Shown piece by piece: positions 8,252 to 16,041 of a stretch of 54,064 bases of DNA (position 1 is its first letter; each line of letters starts with the position of its first letter). This DNA is from Nitriliruptoraceae bacterium (GTDB lineage: Bacteria; Actinomycetota; Nitriliruptoria; Nitriliruptorales; Nitriliruptoraceae). The position numbers and the translations under genes are program-made. Under the pieces are notes generated by a model that was not told the DNA's origin, did no database searches, and saw only the letters and a list, made by a program, of their open reading frames with translations. The stretch spans positions 1 through 54,064 of the forward strand of contig JAFIEQ010000008.1 of NCBI GenBank assembly GCA_020832455.1, written 5' to 3'.

Positions 8252-8496
8252 CGATCGACCGCGAGGACCTGCGCGACGCGCTCGTCGAGCGATGCCGCCG
8301 CGGTCCCGAGCACATCCTGGAGGTCCGTCGCCACCGCTCGCTCCCGGGCGATCAGCGCCTCGATGGTGGCGGTGACGGGCCCGATGGTGGCACCGGCGTA
8401 GGCGGTCGGTGTGGCGCTGGACGCGACGTCCCCCGCACGGCGCAGCGCACGACTCACCCGGCGCGCCGCGGGCGCATCGATGTCGACCGCTGCCAT
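8248..8496 (-). CDS. Small ESAT-6/WXG100-like helical protein
   Basis: An 82-aa all-helical protein with no Cys, no Trp and no membrane segment: APAARRVSRALRRAGDVASS, then a Pro/Gly turn region and VTATIEALIARERAVATDLQ followed by a second long helix. Size and two-helix design fit the WXG100 superfamily although the WXG itself is missing. ATG 8496 is preferred; an in-frame GTG at 8505 is an alternative. It opens the four-gene cassette and its stop overlaps the next start (GTGA), so it is likely made in fixed ratio with the large WXG-like protein, perhaps as a heterodimer partner. Confidence 0.55.
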   Translation of the reverse strand: MAAVDIDAPAARRVSRALRRAGDVASSATPTAYAGATIGPVTATIEALIARERAVATDLQDVLGTAAASLDERVAQVLAVDR

Positions 8497-8574
8497 CTGC
8501 CCCACCCCCTCGAGCCAGCTGCGCAGCCGGCGCGGGGAAGGTAGCGCGACACGACCACCGAGCGCACCCGGCGG

Positions 8575-10446
8575 TCACCCTCCGCTGTCGTACAGGCCGT
8601 CGATCACGTCGGCGTACTTGGTGTGGATGACGGCCCGCTTGAGCTTGAGCGAGGGCGTCAGTTCCTCGGACTCCGCGGTCCACTCGTTGGACACGATCGC
8701 CCACTGACGGACCTGTTCGACCCGGGCGAGCGCCGCGTTGCCCTCGTCGACCGCGCGGGCCACCTCGGCGATCACGTCCGGGTGCTGCGATGCCTCGGCG
8801 ACCGAGACGAACGGCACCCCGTTGGACTCGCACCAGGCAGGCAGCGCGTCGGCGTCCAGCACGATCAGCGCGCTGATGAACGGTCGGGAGTCCCCGACGG
8901 CACAGAGCTGGCCGATGATCGGGGAGCGCTGCTTGATCGCCTCCTCGATGTTGTTGGGCGACAGGTTCTTGCCGCCGGCGGTGATGATCAGCTCCTTCTT
9001 GCGCCCGACGATCCGCACGTAGCCGTCGTCGTCCATCGTGCCGAGGTCGCCGGTGTGCAGCCAGCCGTCGGCGTCGATCGCCTCCGCGGTGGCCTCGGGC
9101 CGTTGCCAGTACCCGGGGGTGACGATCGGCCCCCGCGCGAGGATCTCCCCGTCGTCGGCGATGCGGACCTCGATGCCGGGCAACGCGACCCCCACCGTGC
9201 CGAGCCGGACCCGACCCGGCTGGTTCGCGGTGATGACGGCGGTGGACTCCGTCATCCCGTAGACCTCGAGGATCTCGATCCCGATGGCCTCGAAGAAGAC
9301 CAGCAGCTCCGCGCTGATCGGCGCCGCGCCGGACACCGCGGTGCGCAGCTCGTCGAGGCCGAGCCCGTCGCGGATCTTGGCGAACACCAGCCGGTCGAAC
9401 ACCGCGTGCTGCAGACGCAGGCCGAGCGACGCGCGACCGCCGTCGAGCTCCGCACGGACCCGCGCCATCCCGACATCGATGGCCTTGAGCGCCAGCCCGC
9501 GCTTGCGGGCGTCCTCGGTGGCGTGGATCTTCGCCAGCAGGGCGGCGTGCATCTTCTCCCACACCCGGGGCACCGCCATGAACACCTGCGGGCGGGCCTC
9601 CTGCAGCGTCTCGAGGACCGCGCTGACCTCGCGCACGAAGTAGATGGTCCCGGCCGCCATGATGCCGAGGTAGTGGGTCGTCATCCGTTCGGCGACGTGC
9701 GCCAACGGCAGGTAGGAGATGCCCCGCTGACCGGGGGTGACCTCGAGCAGCTGCCCGGTGATGTGCAGTTGGTAGAGCAGCCCGAGGTGGGTGATGACCA
9801 CGCCCTTGGGCGGGCCCGTGGTGCCGGAGGTGTAGATCAGGGTCACCGCGTCGTCGGGCCGTACGGCGCGCCAGGCGTTCTCCAACTCCCCCCGTCGGGT
9901 GAGCAGCGCCTGCTCGCCGTGCGCCTGCAGCTGCGCGTAGGAGACGACGTCCTCGCGCTCGAGGTCCACGTCGGTCGGGTCGACGACGACGAGCAGTTCC
10001 AGCGCGGGGAGCTGGTCGCGCACCGCGTCGAACCGGGCCAGGAACGTCGCGTCCTCCACGACCGCGACCTTGGCATCGCAGTTGCCCGCGATGTAGGCGA
10101 TCTGTTCCGCGGTCAGGGTGTTGTAGATCGACACCGGGGTCGCACCGGCGAGCAACGTCCCGATGTCGGCGATGACGTGTTCCGGTCGGTTGGTCATCAT
10201 CAGCGCGACGTGGTCGCCGTGGTCGACCGACGCCAGCGAGCGGAACGCCAGCGCCAGGGCGCTCGCCTCGTCGCGGTACCGCCCCCAGGTCCAGGTCCGG
10301 AACCCGTCACCTTCCTTGACCACGAGCGCCGGTCGGCCCGCGTTCGCGTCGCACGTCGCCATGAAGACGTCGATGAGCGTCCGCTGTGCCACCCCCGCGA
10401 GGATCTCCTCGCGCTGCCCCACCACCTCGGCCACCACGCCTGCCAC
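8575..10446 (-). CDS. Long-chain fatty-acid-CoA ligase (AMP-forming)
   Basis: A 623-aa ANL-superfamily enzyme that activates a fatty acid with ATP to an acyl-adenylate and then to acyl-CoA. The P-loop motif LIYTSGTTGPPKGVVITH lies near residue 205, VYGMTESTAVITANQPG is the adenylate-binding A5 region, WLHTGDLGTMDDDGYVRIVG is A7-A8, and GRKKELIITAGGKNLSPN includes the hinge. This is the FadD15/FAA1-type long form. GTG 10446 is selected because GGGAGGG lies five bases upstream; an in-frame start 57 bases further upstream lacks a clear site. It lies alone on the minus strand between the WXG cassette and the cupredoxin gene. Confidence 0.9.
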   Translation of the reverse strand: MAGVVAEVVGQREEILAGVAQRTLIDVFMATCDANAGRPALVVKEGDGFRTWTWGRYRDEASALALAFRSLASVDHGDHVALMMTNRPEHVIADIGTLLAGATPVSIYNTLTAEQIAYIAGNCDAKVAVVEDATFLARFDAVRDQLPALELLVVVDPTDVDLEREDVVSYAQLQAHGEQALLTRRGELENAWRAVRPDDAVTLIYTSGTTGPPKGVVITHLGLLYQLHITGQLLEVTPGQRGISYLPLAHVAERMTTHYLGIMAAGTIYFVREVSAVLETLQEARPQVFMAVPRVWEKMHAALLAKIHATEDARKRGLALKAIDVGMARVRAELDGGRASLGLRLQHAVFDRLVFAKIRDGLGLDELRTAVSGAAPISAELLVFFEAIGIEILEVYGMTESTAVITANQPGRVRLGTVGVALPGIEVRIADDGEILARGPIVTPGYWQRPEATAEAIDADGWLHTGDLGTMDDDGYVRIVGRKKELIITAGGKNLSPNNIEEAIKQRSPIIGQLCAVGDSRPFISALIVLDADALPAWCESNGVPFVSVAEASQHPDVIAEVARAVDEGNAALARVEQVRQWAIVSNEWTAESEELTPSLKLKRAVIHTKYADVIDGLYDSGG

Positions 10447-10567
10447 TGGACCCTCCCGCCCTCGGCTGTCGGTGACTTCAGCCGCTCGGCGGGCGACGGT
10501 CAAGAGGCACCGGCGGGACCGAGCACACGAGCGCGCCGGGAGCCCCCTGGGACCCCCGGCGCATGGC

Positions 10568-10592
10568 GGTGCCGCGCCGCTGGTGCGGCACC
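10568..10592 (-). terminator. Stem-loop after cupredoxin gene
   Basis: An 8-bp perfect stem (GGTGCCGC and GCGGCACC) with a nine-base loop lies 15 bases downstream of the cupredoxin stop and upstream of the acyl-CoA ligase gene. There is no T tract, as is common in GC-rich actinobacteria, so terminator function is only probable. Confidence 0.4.
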
Positions 10593-10606
10593 GCGGTGCG
10601 GTCGGT

Positions 10607-11179
10607 TCAGCGGCGACGCGCGACGACGGGCGTCACCAGCGCGAGCGCCCCGATGGCCATCAGCACGAGCACGGCGCCGGGCAGCCCGGCGGCCAGGCCA
10701 CCGGTGCCGCTGTCGACCGACTCGGGCTGAGTCACGTCGTCGGCGTCTTCCTCGGTCGCGTCGTCCTCGGTCGCCTCGTCCTCCATCGCATCGTCGACAT
10801 CGGCCTCTGCCGCCACCACGACGATCTCCCCATCCATGCCACCGTGGACGGTGCAGGTGTAGGTGAAGGTGCCCTCCTCCTCGAAGGTCGCGGTGAAGGT
10901 GGTGCCATCCTCCGAGCTCGTCTCCGACGCGCCGATGCTGTCGTCCTCGAACGAGACGTCGTGGTTGCCGCCGACCCAGGTGAACAGCACCGTGTCGCCG
11001 ACCTCGACCTCGAGGCTGTCGGGCGTGAAGACGTTGGCGTCACCCCCGACCTCGACCTCGGCGTCGTGCATGTCCGCGGCAGCAGGACCGGCGAGCATGA
11101 CGGCGGCGACGAGAGTGAGCACGAGGGCGATGGCGGTCGTGAGCGAGCGTGGGGTGGACGCGTGGGAACTGGGGGACAC
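10607..11179 (-). CDS. Secreted, membrane-anchored blue-copper (plastocyanin-like) protein
   Basis: A 190-aa exported electron carrier candidate. Residues 1-36 are a Sec signal peptide (ALVLTLVAAVMLAGPAAADM). The cupredoxin domain follows, with His in GGNHDVSFED and the C-terminal ligand loop YTCTVHGGMDG giving Cys, His and Met, the type 1 copper set. Then comes a linker of about 35 residues almost entirely Asp/Glu/Ala and a terminal transmembrane helix ending in RRR. The tail resembles a cell-wall sorting signal but has no LPxTG, so it is probably just a membrane anchor. GTG 11179 has AGGAGT upstream. It probably passes electrons to the oxidase encoded nearby. Confidence 0.85.
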   Translation of the reverse strand: MSPSSHASTPRSLTTAIALVLTLVAAVMLAGPAAADMHDAEVEVGGDANVFTPDSLEVEVGDTVLFTWVGGNHDVSFEDDSIGASETSSEDGTTFTATFEEEGTFTYTCTVHGGMDGEIVVVAAEADVDDAMEDEATEDDATEEDADDVTQPESVDSGTGGLAAGLPGAVLVLMAIGALALVTPVVARRR

Positions 11180-11487
11180 GTGGACTCCTTGGACCGTGTC
11201 GGGGGGGCGTCCCGCGGTGGACGGGACGGTCGACGGACGAGCATCGACGCCCGACGTCCGCCCCCGACCCCGTGCCCGGATCAGGCACCGGCCCGTCCTG
11301 GACGATGCGCCGACCCCGTGGGCGACGGTGGTCGCGCACGGCTCCGACAGCGCGCGGCGTCGCCCGGGTTGGTCGTTGGTCCGTCGACGTTGCGTCGGTC
11401 GAACGACCGGAGGTGAGGGTCCGGCGGCGCACGGCGCCGCGGCGCAGAACCGGCGCGCCGATGCGGGGCCGACGACCGCGCGTCGCC
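11180..11487. other. Intergenic stretch, no gene supported
   Basis: This 308-bp stretch separates ctaB from the cupredoxin gene, both on the minus strand. The open frames here are antisense GC-bias artefacts. By eye it contains no TA dinucleotide, so no TANNNT-type -10 box is available for the cupredoxin gene; it may be read through from ctaB or use another promoter class. Confidence 0.4.
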
Positions 11488-12609
11488 TCAGATCGCGGCG
11501 TCGACGGCCGCGGCCACGAACAGCAGCGCGAGGTAGAGCGTGGAGTAGTGGAACAGCCGCATCGCGGCGGCCACGGTGACCTCGCGCCGCAACCGGTGGG
11601 CGAACACCAGCCACCCGGCGGTCAGCGCCAGCGCCGGAGCCGCGAACAGCCACCCGGCGGGCGCACCGGCGATGTAGAGCAGGACCAACGACAGCAGCAG
11701 GTAGCTGTAGAGCAGGATCTGGCGGGTCGCCTCCACGTTGCCGTGGGTGACCGGCAGCATCGGCAGACCCGCCGCCGCATAGTCGTCCCGGTACTTCATC
11801 GCCAAGGCCCAGAAGTGTGGCGGCTGCCACCACAGCATGATCGCGAACAGCAGCCACGGCCGGACGTCGGCGAGGGAACCGCCCGAGACCGCGACCCACC
11901 CGGTGAGCACGGGCATGCAGCCCGCGATCCCACCGATCACGACCCCCTGCGAGCTGCGCCGCTTGAGTCCCAGGGTGTAGACGAAGACGTAGAAGATGAT
12001 CGCGAACGTCGCCAGCGCCGCCGCGACCAGGTTCACGAACACGGCCAACCACACGAACCCGGCGACTCCGAGCACCAGTCCCAACACGAGCGCGCCTCGG
12101 GGCGCGATCTCGTCCATGGCCGTGGGTCGGGCGGAGGTCCGCTGCATCAGGCGGTCGATGTCCCGGTCGAGGTGGTTGTTCAGCGCGTTCGCGCTCCCCG
12201 CCGACAGGGCCCCACCCAACAGGGTCGCCAGGACCAGCCACGTGGACGGCCAGCCCTGCTCGGCGACCACCATGGCCGGCACCGTGGTGACCAGCAGCAG
12301 TTCGATGATGCGCGGCTTGGTGACCAGGACGTAGGCACGGACCCGGTCGAGCGTGCCACCGCGGGACTCGTAGCGACCCGCACGGTGCATCGGTCCGGCG
12401 GCGCCTTCGGCGCCACCAGCGACCACGTCGTCGCCCTGCTCGAGCGCGCCGGTCGGCTCCGTCAACTGCGCGTCACTGTGCGCGGCCCCGGGACGGACCG
12501 GCGGCACCGGCGTGGCCGCGTCGTCGACGGACCCGTCCGGCTCCGGGCGCTCGTCCGCGGCAGCGGGGACGTCCGTCGCGGATGCCCGACCCTCGGATGC
12601 CCCGCTCAA
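11488..12609 (-). CDS. ctaB: Protohaem IX farnesyltransferase (haem O synthase)
   Basis: A 373-aa UbiA-superfamily enzyme that adds a farnesyl group to haem B, giving haem O for the aa3 oxidase. The prenyl-diphosphate binding motif is SANALNNHLDRDIDRLMQRT; the second conserved region is MLWWQPPHFWALAMKYRDDY. About nine membrane helices are visible from residue 95. The N-terminal 90 residues are a Pro/Glu-rich extension atypical for the family. TTG 12609 is preferred because it overlaps the upstream stop (TTGA) and has GGAG eight bases before it; ATG 12390, just before the conserved domain, is the alternative. It is transcribed away from ctaA. Confidence 0.9.
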   Translation of the reverse strand: MSGASEGRASATDVPAAADERPEPDGSVDDAATPVPPVRPGAAHSDAQLTEPTGALEQGDDVVAGGAEGAAGPMHRAGRYESRGGTLDRVRAYVLVTKPRIIELLLVTTVPAMVVAEQGWPSTWLVLATLLGGALSAGSANALNNHLDRDIDRLMQRTSARPTAMDEIAPRGALVLGLVLGVAGFVWLAVFVNLVAAALATFAIIFYVFVYTLGLKRRSSQGVVIGGIAGCMPVLTGWVAVSGGSLADVRPWLLFAIMLWWQPPHFWALAMKYRDDYAAAGLPMLPVTHGNVEATRQILLYSYLLLSLVLLYIAGAPAGWLFAAPALALTAGWLVFAHRLRREVTVAAAMRLFHYSTLYLALLFVAAAVDAAI

Positions 12610-12908
12610 CGCGACCGGCTCCCGAGCGCAGCGCGCGGGCCGCCGGGGACCTCACGCAGCATGCGCACCCCCATCACGCCGAGCACGACGCCCGCGCCGA
12701 TGGCGGTCGCGTACAGCACCAGGTGGACAGCGACGAACGCCGCGGAGAACGAGGCGGTCTCCCCGAGCAGGTTCGCGATGCGTGTCCCCCACAGCCAGAA
12801 CTGGAAGACGGCCAGCCCGAGCAGGATCACCGCGCGACGCGCATGGCGGACCGCCGGCAGTTCGACCGAGGTCGACTCCGGCGCGGCGGGCGCGGTCGAT
12901 GCGGACAC
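12606..12908 (-). CDS. Small membrane protein between ctaA and ctaB
   Basis: A 100-aa protein from GTG 12908 (GGAG upstream), overlapping ctaB by four bases (TTGA). A hydrophilic Ala/Ser-rich N-terminus is followed by RRAVILLGLAVFQFWLWGTR, an amphipathic stretch, and a second, longer hydrophobic region (AAFVAVHLVLYATAIGAGVV). No family recognised. Translational coupling to ctaB suggests a helper role in haem A or oxidase assembly. The open frame upstream of 12908 overlaps the ctaA promoter and is not used. Confidence 0.55.
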   Translation of the reverse strand: MSASTAPAAPESTSVELPAVRHARRAVILLGLAVFQFWLWGTRIANLLGETASFSAAFVAVHLVLYATAIGAGVVLGVMGVRMLREVPGGPRAALGSRSR

Positions 12909-13018
12909 GGGAGCTCCGGACGTCAGGGACGGCGCGTGCAAGGGTACGTGCGCGGCGGGCGTCGGGGGACGCCCCGTGCGGCCTCGGCGCCACCCGCGGC
13001 GCCGGTACCCTCGAGGCC

Positions 13019-14056
13019 ATGGACAGCACCCCCACCTCGACCGGCCCCGCACCCCGCTCCGGGTTGCTGCGCCGGCTCGCGCCGAGCCCGGAGAACTACC
13101 GGTCCGCGACCGAGTGGCGCCGGTTGCACCTCGCCGCGGTCTGGGCCGTGGCCACCAACATCGTCATCGTGTTCACCGGCGGGATCGTGCGGGTGACCGG
13201 GTCGGGGCTGGGCTGCACGGACTGGCCGACCTGCGACGGACGCAACATCACCCCGCTCGCCTCGACCAGCGAACACAGCACGCTGCAGGGCTACATCGAG
13301 TTCGGCAACCGCCTGCTGTCCGCACCGGTGCTGCTCTCCGTGCTGGCCGTGGTGTGGCTGCTGTGGCGGACGGGACCCCATCCACGGCCACTGACGCGGC
13401 TGGCCATCGCGCTACCCGCTGGTGTCGCGGCGCAGATCGTGCTCGGCGGGATCACGGTCCAACAGCAACTCGCGCCTCCCTTCGTCATGGCCCACTTCCT
13501 GCTGTCGATGGTGCTGATCTGGGTCGCCATGGGCGTCTACACCCGGGTCCGACCCCACCGTGACGCGGCCCCGGCGCGGGGGCTCCAGCACGCGACCACC
13601 GCGATCGCCGTGGTCGCCGCGGTGGTGCTGGTGCTCGGGACCCTGGTCACCGGCGCCGGCCCGCACGGCGGCGATCCCGGCGCCCCCCGGCTAAACCTGG
13701 ACATCCGCCTGATGGCGATCGCGCACGCCGATGCGGTGTGGATGCTCATCGGCCGCCCGGGGGCGTGCGGCGCCGACACCGGGCCCCCCACCACCGGGGG
13801 GGGCGCCCCCGCCGCGAAGGTGCTGCTGGCGCTGGAGCTCGCACAGGGCGGCATCGGCTACCTCCAGTACTGGCTCGGCATCCCCCCGTCGTTGGTGTCG
13901 CTGCACATCGTCGGTGCAGCGGTCCTGTGGGCCGCGGTGGCGGCGCTGTGGTTCCGGGCCCGCCCGACACCGCCGCTCGGTGATCCGCCGACGGACACGC
14001 AGGCGGGCGCCCGCGACACCGCGAGCGAGCAGCACCCGGAACGCGCCGAGGCGTGA
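13019..14056 (+). CDS. ctaA: Haem A synthase (COX15/CtaA family), with an abnormal segment near residue 245
   Basis: A 345-aa membrane enzyme that oxidises haem O to haem A. It shows the CtaA loop with paired cysteines (GSGLGCTDWPTCDGRN) and the family histidines in FVMAHFLLSM, MAIAHADAVWML and VSLHIVGAAVLW; the first family His region reads IEFGNRLLS here. About seven helices are clear. Where another membrane helix is expected after HADAVWMLIG, residues 245-264 read RPGACGADTGPPTTGGGAPA, encoded by G/C homopolymers at 13,755-13,812. None of the three frames gives a hydrophobic helix there, so a collapsed or misread region is possible. A TACCCT box at 13,006-13,011 lies seven bases before ATG 13019, suggesting leaderless expression. 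Confidence 0.85.
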   Translation: MDSTPTSTGPAPRSGLLRRLAPSPENYRSATEWRRLHLAAVWAVATNIVIVFTGGIVRVTGSGLGCTDWPTCDGRNITPLASTSEHSTLQGYIEFGNRLLSAPVLLSVLAVVWLLWRTGPHPRPLTRLAIALPAGVAAQIVLGGITVQQQLAPPFVMAHFLLSMVLIWVAMGVYTRVRPHRDAAPARGLQHATTAIAVVAAVVLVLGTLVTGAGPHGGDPGAPRLNLDIRLMAIAHADAVWMLIGRPGACGADTGPPTTGGGAPAAKVLLALELAQGGIGYLQYWLGIPPSLVSLHIVGAAVLWAAVAALWFRARPTPPLGDPPTDTQAGARDTASEQHPERAEA

Positions 14057-14844
14057 ACGAGGGCCCCGGCGTCGCGGACCAGCGAGGACCCGCGGCCTGC
14101 CGGGTTCAGGGGCGGGCCCTGCGCCTGGTCGTGCTCGGGGACTCCACCGCGTTCGTCGACGGCGAGGGACCGCAGCTACCTGGCCACCACACGCTGTGGC
14201 CCAGCGTGCTGGCCGGGATCATCGAGCAGCAGCAGCGGGTCGACGTCGAGGTCACCGTCGTCGCCCGGCCCGGGACCACCGTCGGCGAGCTCGAGCGCAC
14301 CCTCTACAAGGACCGCCACGTCCCCTTCGACGTCGTCGCGCCAGCCGACGTGGTGGTGGTCGCGGTGGGCAGCTTCGACCACGCACCGGCCGGGGTCCCC
14401 GCCGCGCTCAGCGCCGTGGTGCCCCAACTGCAGCACCCCGGTGTCCGGCGGCGGGCGCGCCGACTGGTCCAGCAGGTCTACCCGGTCCTGACCCGGGTGC
14501 GTGGCGGCTACCGGACACGGACCTCGTGGCCGGCCTTCGCGTCCCGCTACCGCGCGGTACTCCAGCAGGTCCGCGGGCTGACCTGGGACCGCGCCACCTA
14601 CCTCGCCGTGGGTCCGACCAGCCACCGATCCCCCTACTACGGCGACGGCCATCCCCAACACGTACTGGCCGAGCAGGCGCAGCTCGCCCTGGCCCGGGAC
14701 CACGGCTTCGAGACGCTCGCCGCGTGGCCGCTGGTGCTACCCGACGTGGACGCGCTCAACGCCGACGGCATCCACTGGCCGGCGCCCGTCCACCGGCGCG
14801 TCGGGGAGGCGCTGGCGGCGATCACCTCGGCTCGGTGGGCCTGA
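14053..14844 (+). CDS. SGNH/GDSL-type hydrolase
   Basis: A 263-aa esterase-like protein. Block I with the catalytic Ser is LVVLGDSTAFVDG near residue 30; block III-like VVVAVGSFDH is at about residue 105; the C-terminal Asp/His pair is in LNADGIHWPAPVHRRV near residue 245. Gly is followed by Ser-Phe-Asp instead of the usual Gly-x-Asn in block III, so the oxyanion Asn is not obvious. No signal peptide is visible. GTG 14053 overlaps the ctaA stop (GTGA), so it is translationally coupled to haem A synthase. Substrate unknown; similar actinobacterial proteins act on lipids or cell-wall esters. Confidence 0.75.
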   Translation: MNEGPGVADQRGPAACRVQGRALRLVVLGDSTAFVDGEGPQLPGHHTLWPSVLAGIIEQQQRVDVEVTVVARPGTTVGELERTLYKDRHVPFDVVAPADVVVVAVGSFDHAPAGVPAALSAVVPQLQHPGVRRRARRLVQQVYPVLTRVRGGYRTRTSWPAFASRYRAVLQQVRGLTWDRATYLAVGPTSHRSPYYGDGHPQHVLAEQAQLALARDHGFETLAAWPLVLPDVDALNADGIHWPAPVHRRVGEALAAITSARWA

Positions 14845-14876
14845 CCGGGTGACCCGGGCACGCGCCGGGCCCGGCG
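14845..14876. terminator. Palindrome-rich terminator region between convergent genes
   Basis: A short CCGGG-TGA-CCCGG stem (14845-14857) directly follows the hydrolase stop, and a perfect 14-bp palindrome CGCCGGGCCCGGCG lies at 14863-14876. The next gene ends convergently at 14905. No T tract. Likely bidirectional termination. Confidence 0.4.
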
Positions 14877-14904
14877 ATGGAACGGGCCCGCGCGCAGCGC
14901 CGGC

Positions 14905-15612
14905 TCAGCTCTCCTCGACGACCCGACCGACGCCGTTCATCGTGGCGTGCAGCGAGCAGACGAAGTACCACTCCTCGGGCAGCTCGTCCCAGGTGATCGA
15001 CTCGTCCTGGTAGCCGTCGCTCTCCCCACCGGGGATGAGGCTGCTCGCGATGCCGAGCGACCCCCCCGGCTGCGGGTCGTCGACGGAACCCTCGAGCTCC
15101 AGGATCGCGACGTTGTGCTGCGTGCCGGTGGGGTCGAGGTTCTCGAACCGGAAGCTGACGAGGTCGCTCTCGGCCGACGGGACGACCTCCCACACGTCGA
15201 CGACGTCGCCGCACTCACCGTCCTCGAAGAAGCAGTACTCCACGGAGTTCTCGGCGGCGATGACCGGGGCGTCCTCCGGGATGGTGATCAGCGGTTGGAC
15301 GTTGGCCATCCGGGCGTCGTCGTCGATGTCCCCGATGATGCCGGCTGCGAAGCCGGCGCCGACCAGGATCGGCAGCGACGCCGCGAAGATCACGACACCG
15401 CGCTGGGGCAGTTCGAGTCGGTCCTGCGAGGTCGCCAGGCTGACGGTGAACAGGATCCCGCCGGCGGCCGCAGCGGCCAGCGCCAGCGCGCCACCGTTGG
15501 TGTTGTAGAGCAGCGTCAACGCGACCGTGCCCACGAACGCGGCGATGGTGGCCAGCACCGCGATCGGCAGGACGATCGGCATGATCACGCGGCTTCGGAA
15601 GTCGTCGTTCAC
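14905..15612 (-). CDS. Three-helix membrane protein fused to a cupredoxin domain
   Basis: A 235-aa protein from GTG 15612 (GGAG upstream). The N-terminus has three membrane helices: VLPIAVLATIAAFVGTVALT, ALALAAAAAGGILFTVSLA and VVIFAASLPILVGAGFAAGI. From residue 105 there is a cupredoxin-like domain with His in GTQHNVAILELEG and a ligand loop WYFVCSLHATMNGVG offering Cys, His and Met. It is the last gene after ctaC-ctaD-ctaE-ctaF, so it may be an oxidase accessory subunit, a copper donor or an electron entry point. Extra cysteines (EYCFFEDGECGD) may form a disulphide. The fusion is not a standard oxidase subunit I know. Confidence 0.7.
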   Translation of the reverse strand: MNDDFRSRVIMPIVLPIAVLATIAAFVGTVALTLLYNTNGGALALAAAAAGGILFTVSLATSQDRLELPQRGVVIFAASLPILVGAGFAAGIIGDIDDDARMANVQPLITIPEDAPVIAAENSVEYCFFEDGECGDVVDVWEVVPSAESDLVSFRFENLDPTGTQHNVAILELEGSVDDPQPGGSLGIASSLIPGGESDGYQDESITWDELPEEWYFVCSLHATMNGVGRVVEES

Positions 15613-15661
15613 CGTTGGTCTCCCTCGAGGCGTGGTGACGGTCGGACGGGCAACGCCCGCG

Positions 15662-15991
15662 TCAAAGTGTCGGAGCCTGATCGAGCAGGATCACGGTGAT
15701 CGTCAGCGCGTACAGGACCAGCGCGAGGGTCAGTCCGCCGTACATCATGCGGCTGAAGATGGGCGAGTCGAACTTCAGGTGCATGAACCACCCGGCGACG
15801 TAGATGAACTTCACGATCATCAGCACGACCAGCAACGGGATCGCGATCACGCCGAAGTCGAAGAAGTACGTCGAGACCTCCAGCGCGGTCAGCACCGCGA
15901 GGACGACCGCGATGTTGACGTACTGGCGCGGCGTCGGGTGATCGTGCGCGTCGTGCTGATCGGTGGCCTCCGCGGCCTCGGTGGTGCTCAT
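15662..15991 (-). CDS. ctaF: Cytochrome c oxidase subunit IV, prokaryotic type
   Basis: A 109-aa membrane protein with three helices (VNIAVVLAVLTALEVSTYFF; VIAIPLLVVLMIVKFIYVAG; YGGLTLALVLYALTITVILL) and the family signature IVKFIYVAGWFMHLKFDSP. The N-terminus is His/Asp-rich and cytosolic. ATG 15991 has AGGAG 11 bases upstream. It follows ctaE in the oxidase operon. Members support assembly or stability of aa3 oxidases. The symbol ctaF is used by analogy with other actinobacteria. Confidence 0.85.
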   Translation of the reverse strand: MSTTEAAEATDQHDAHDHPTPRQYVNIAVVLAVLTALEVSTYFFDFGVIAIPLLVVLMIVKFIYVAGWFMHLKFDSPIFSRMMYGGLTLALVLYALTITVILLDQAPTL

Positions 15992-16041
15992 CGCTCACGT
16001 GCTCCTGATGGGTGTGGGCGGTGGACGTCGGTCCCCGGTGG

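Noticed and set aside
11149-13563. 804-codon plus-strand open frame across ctaB and the ctaA start
   Set aside because: Antisense to ctaB and out of frame with ctaA; low-complexity Arg/Gly/His product.
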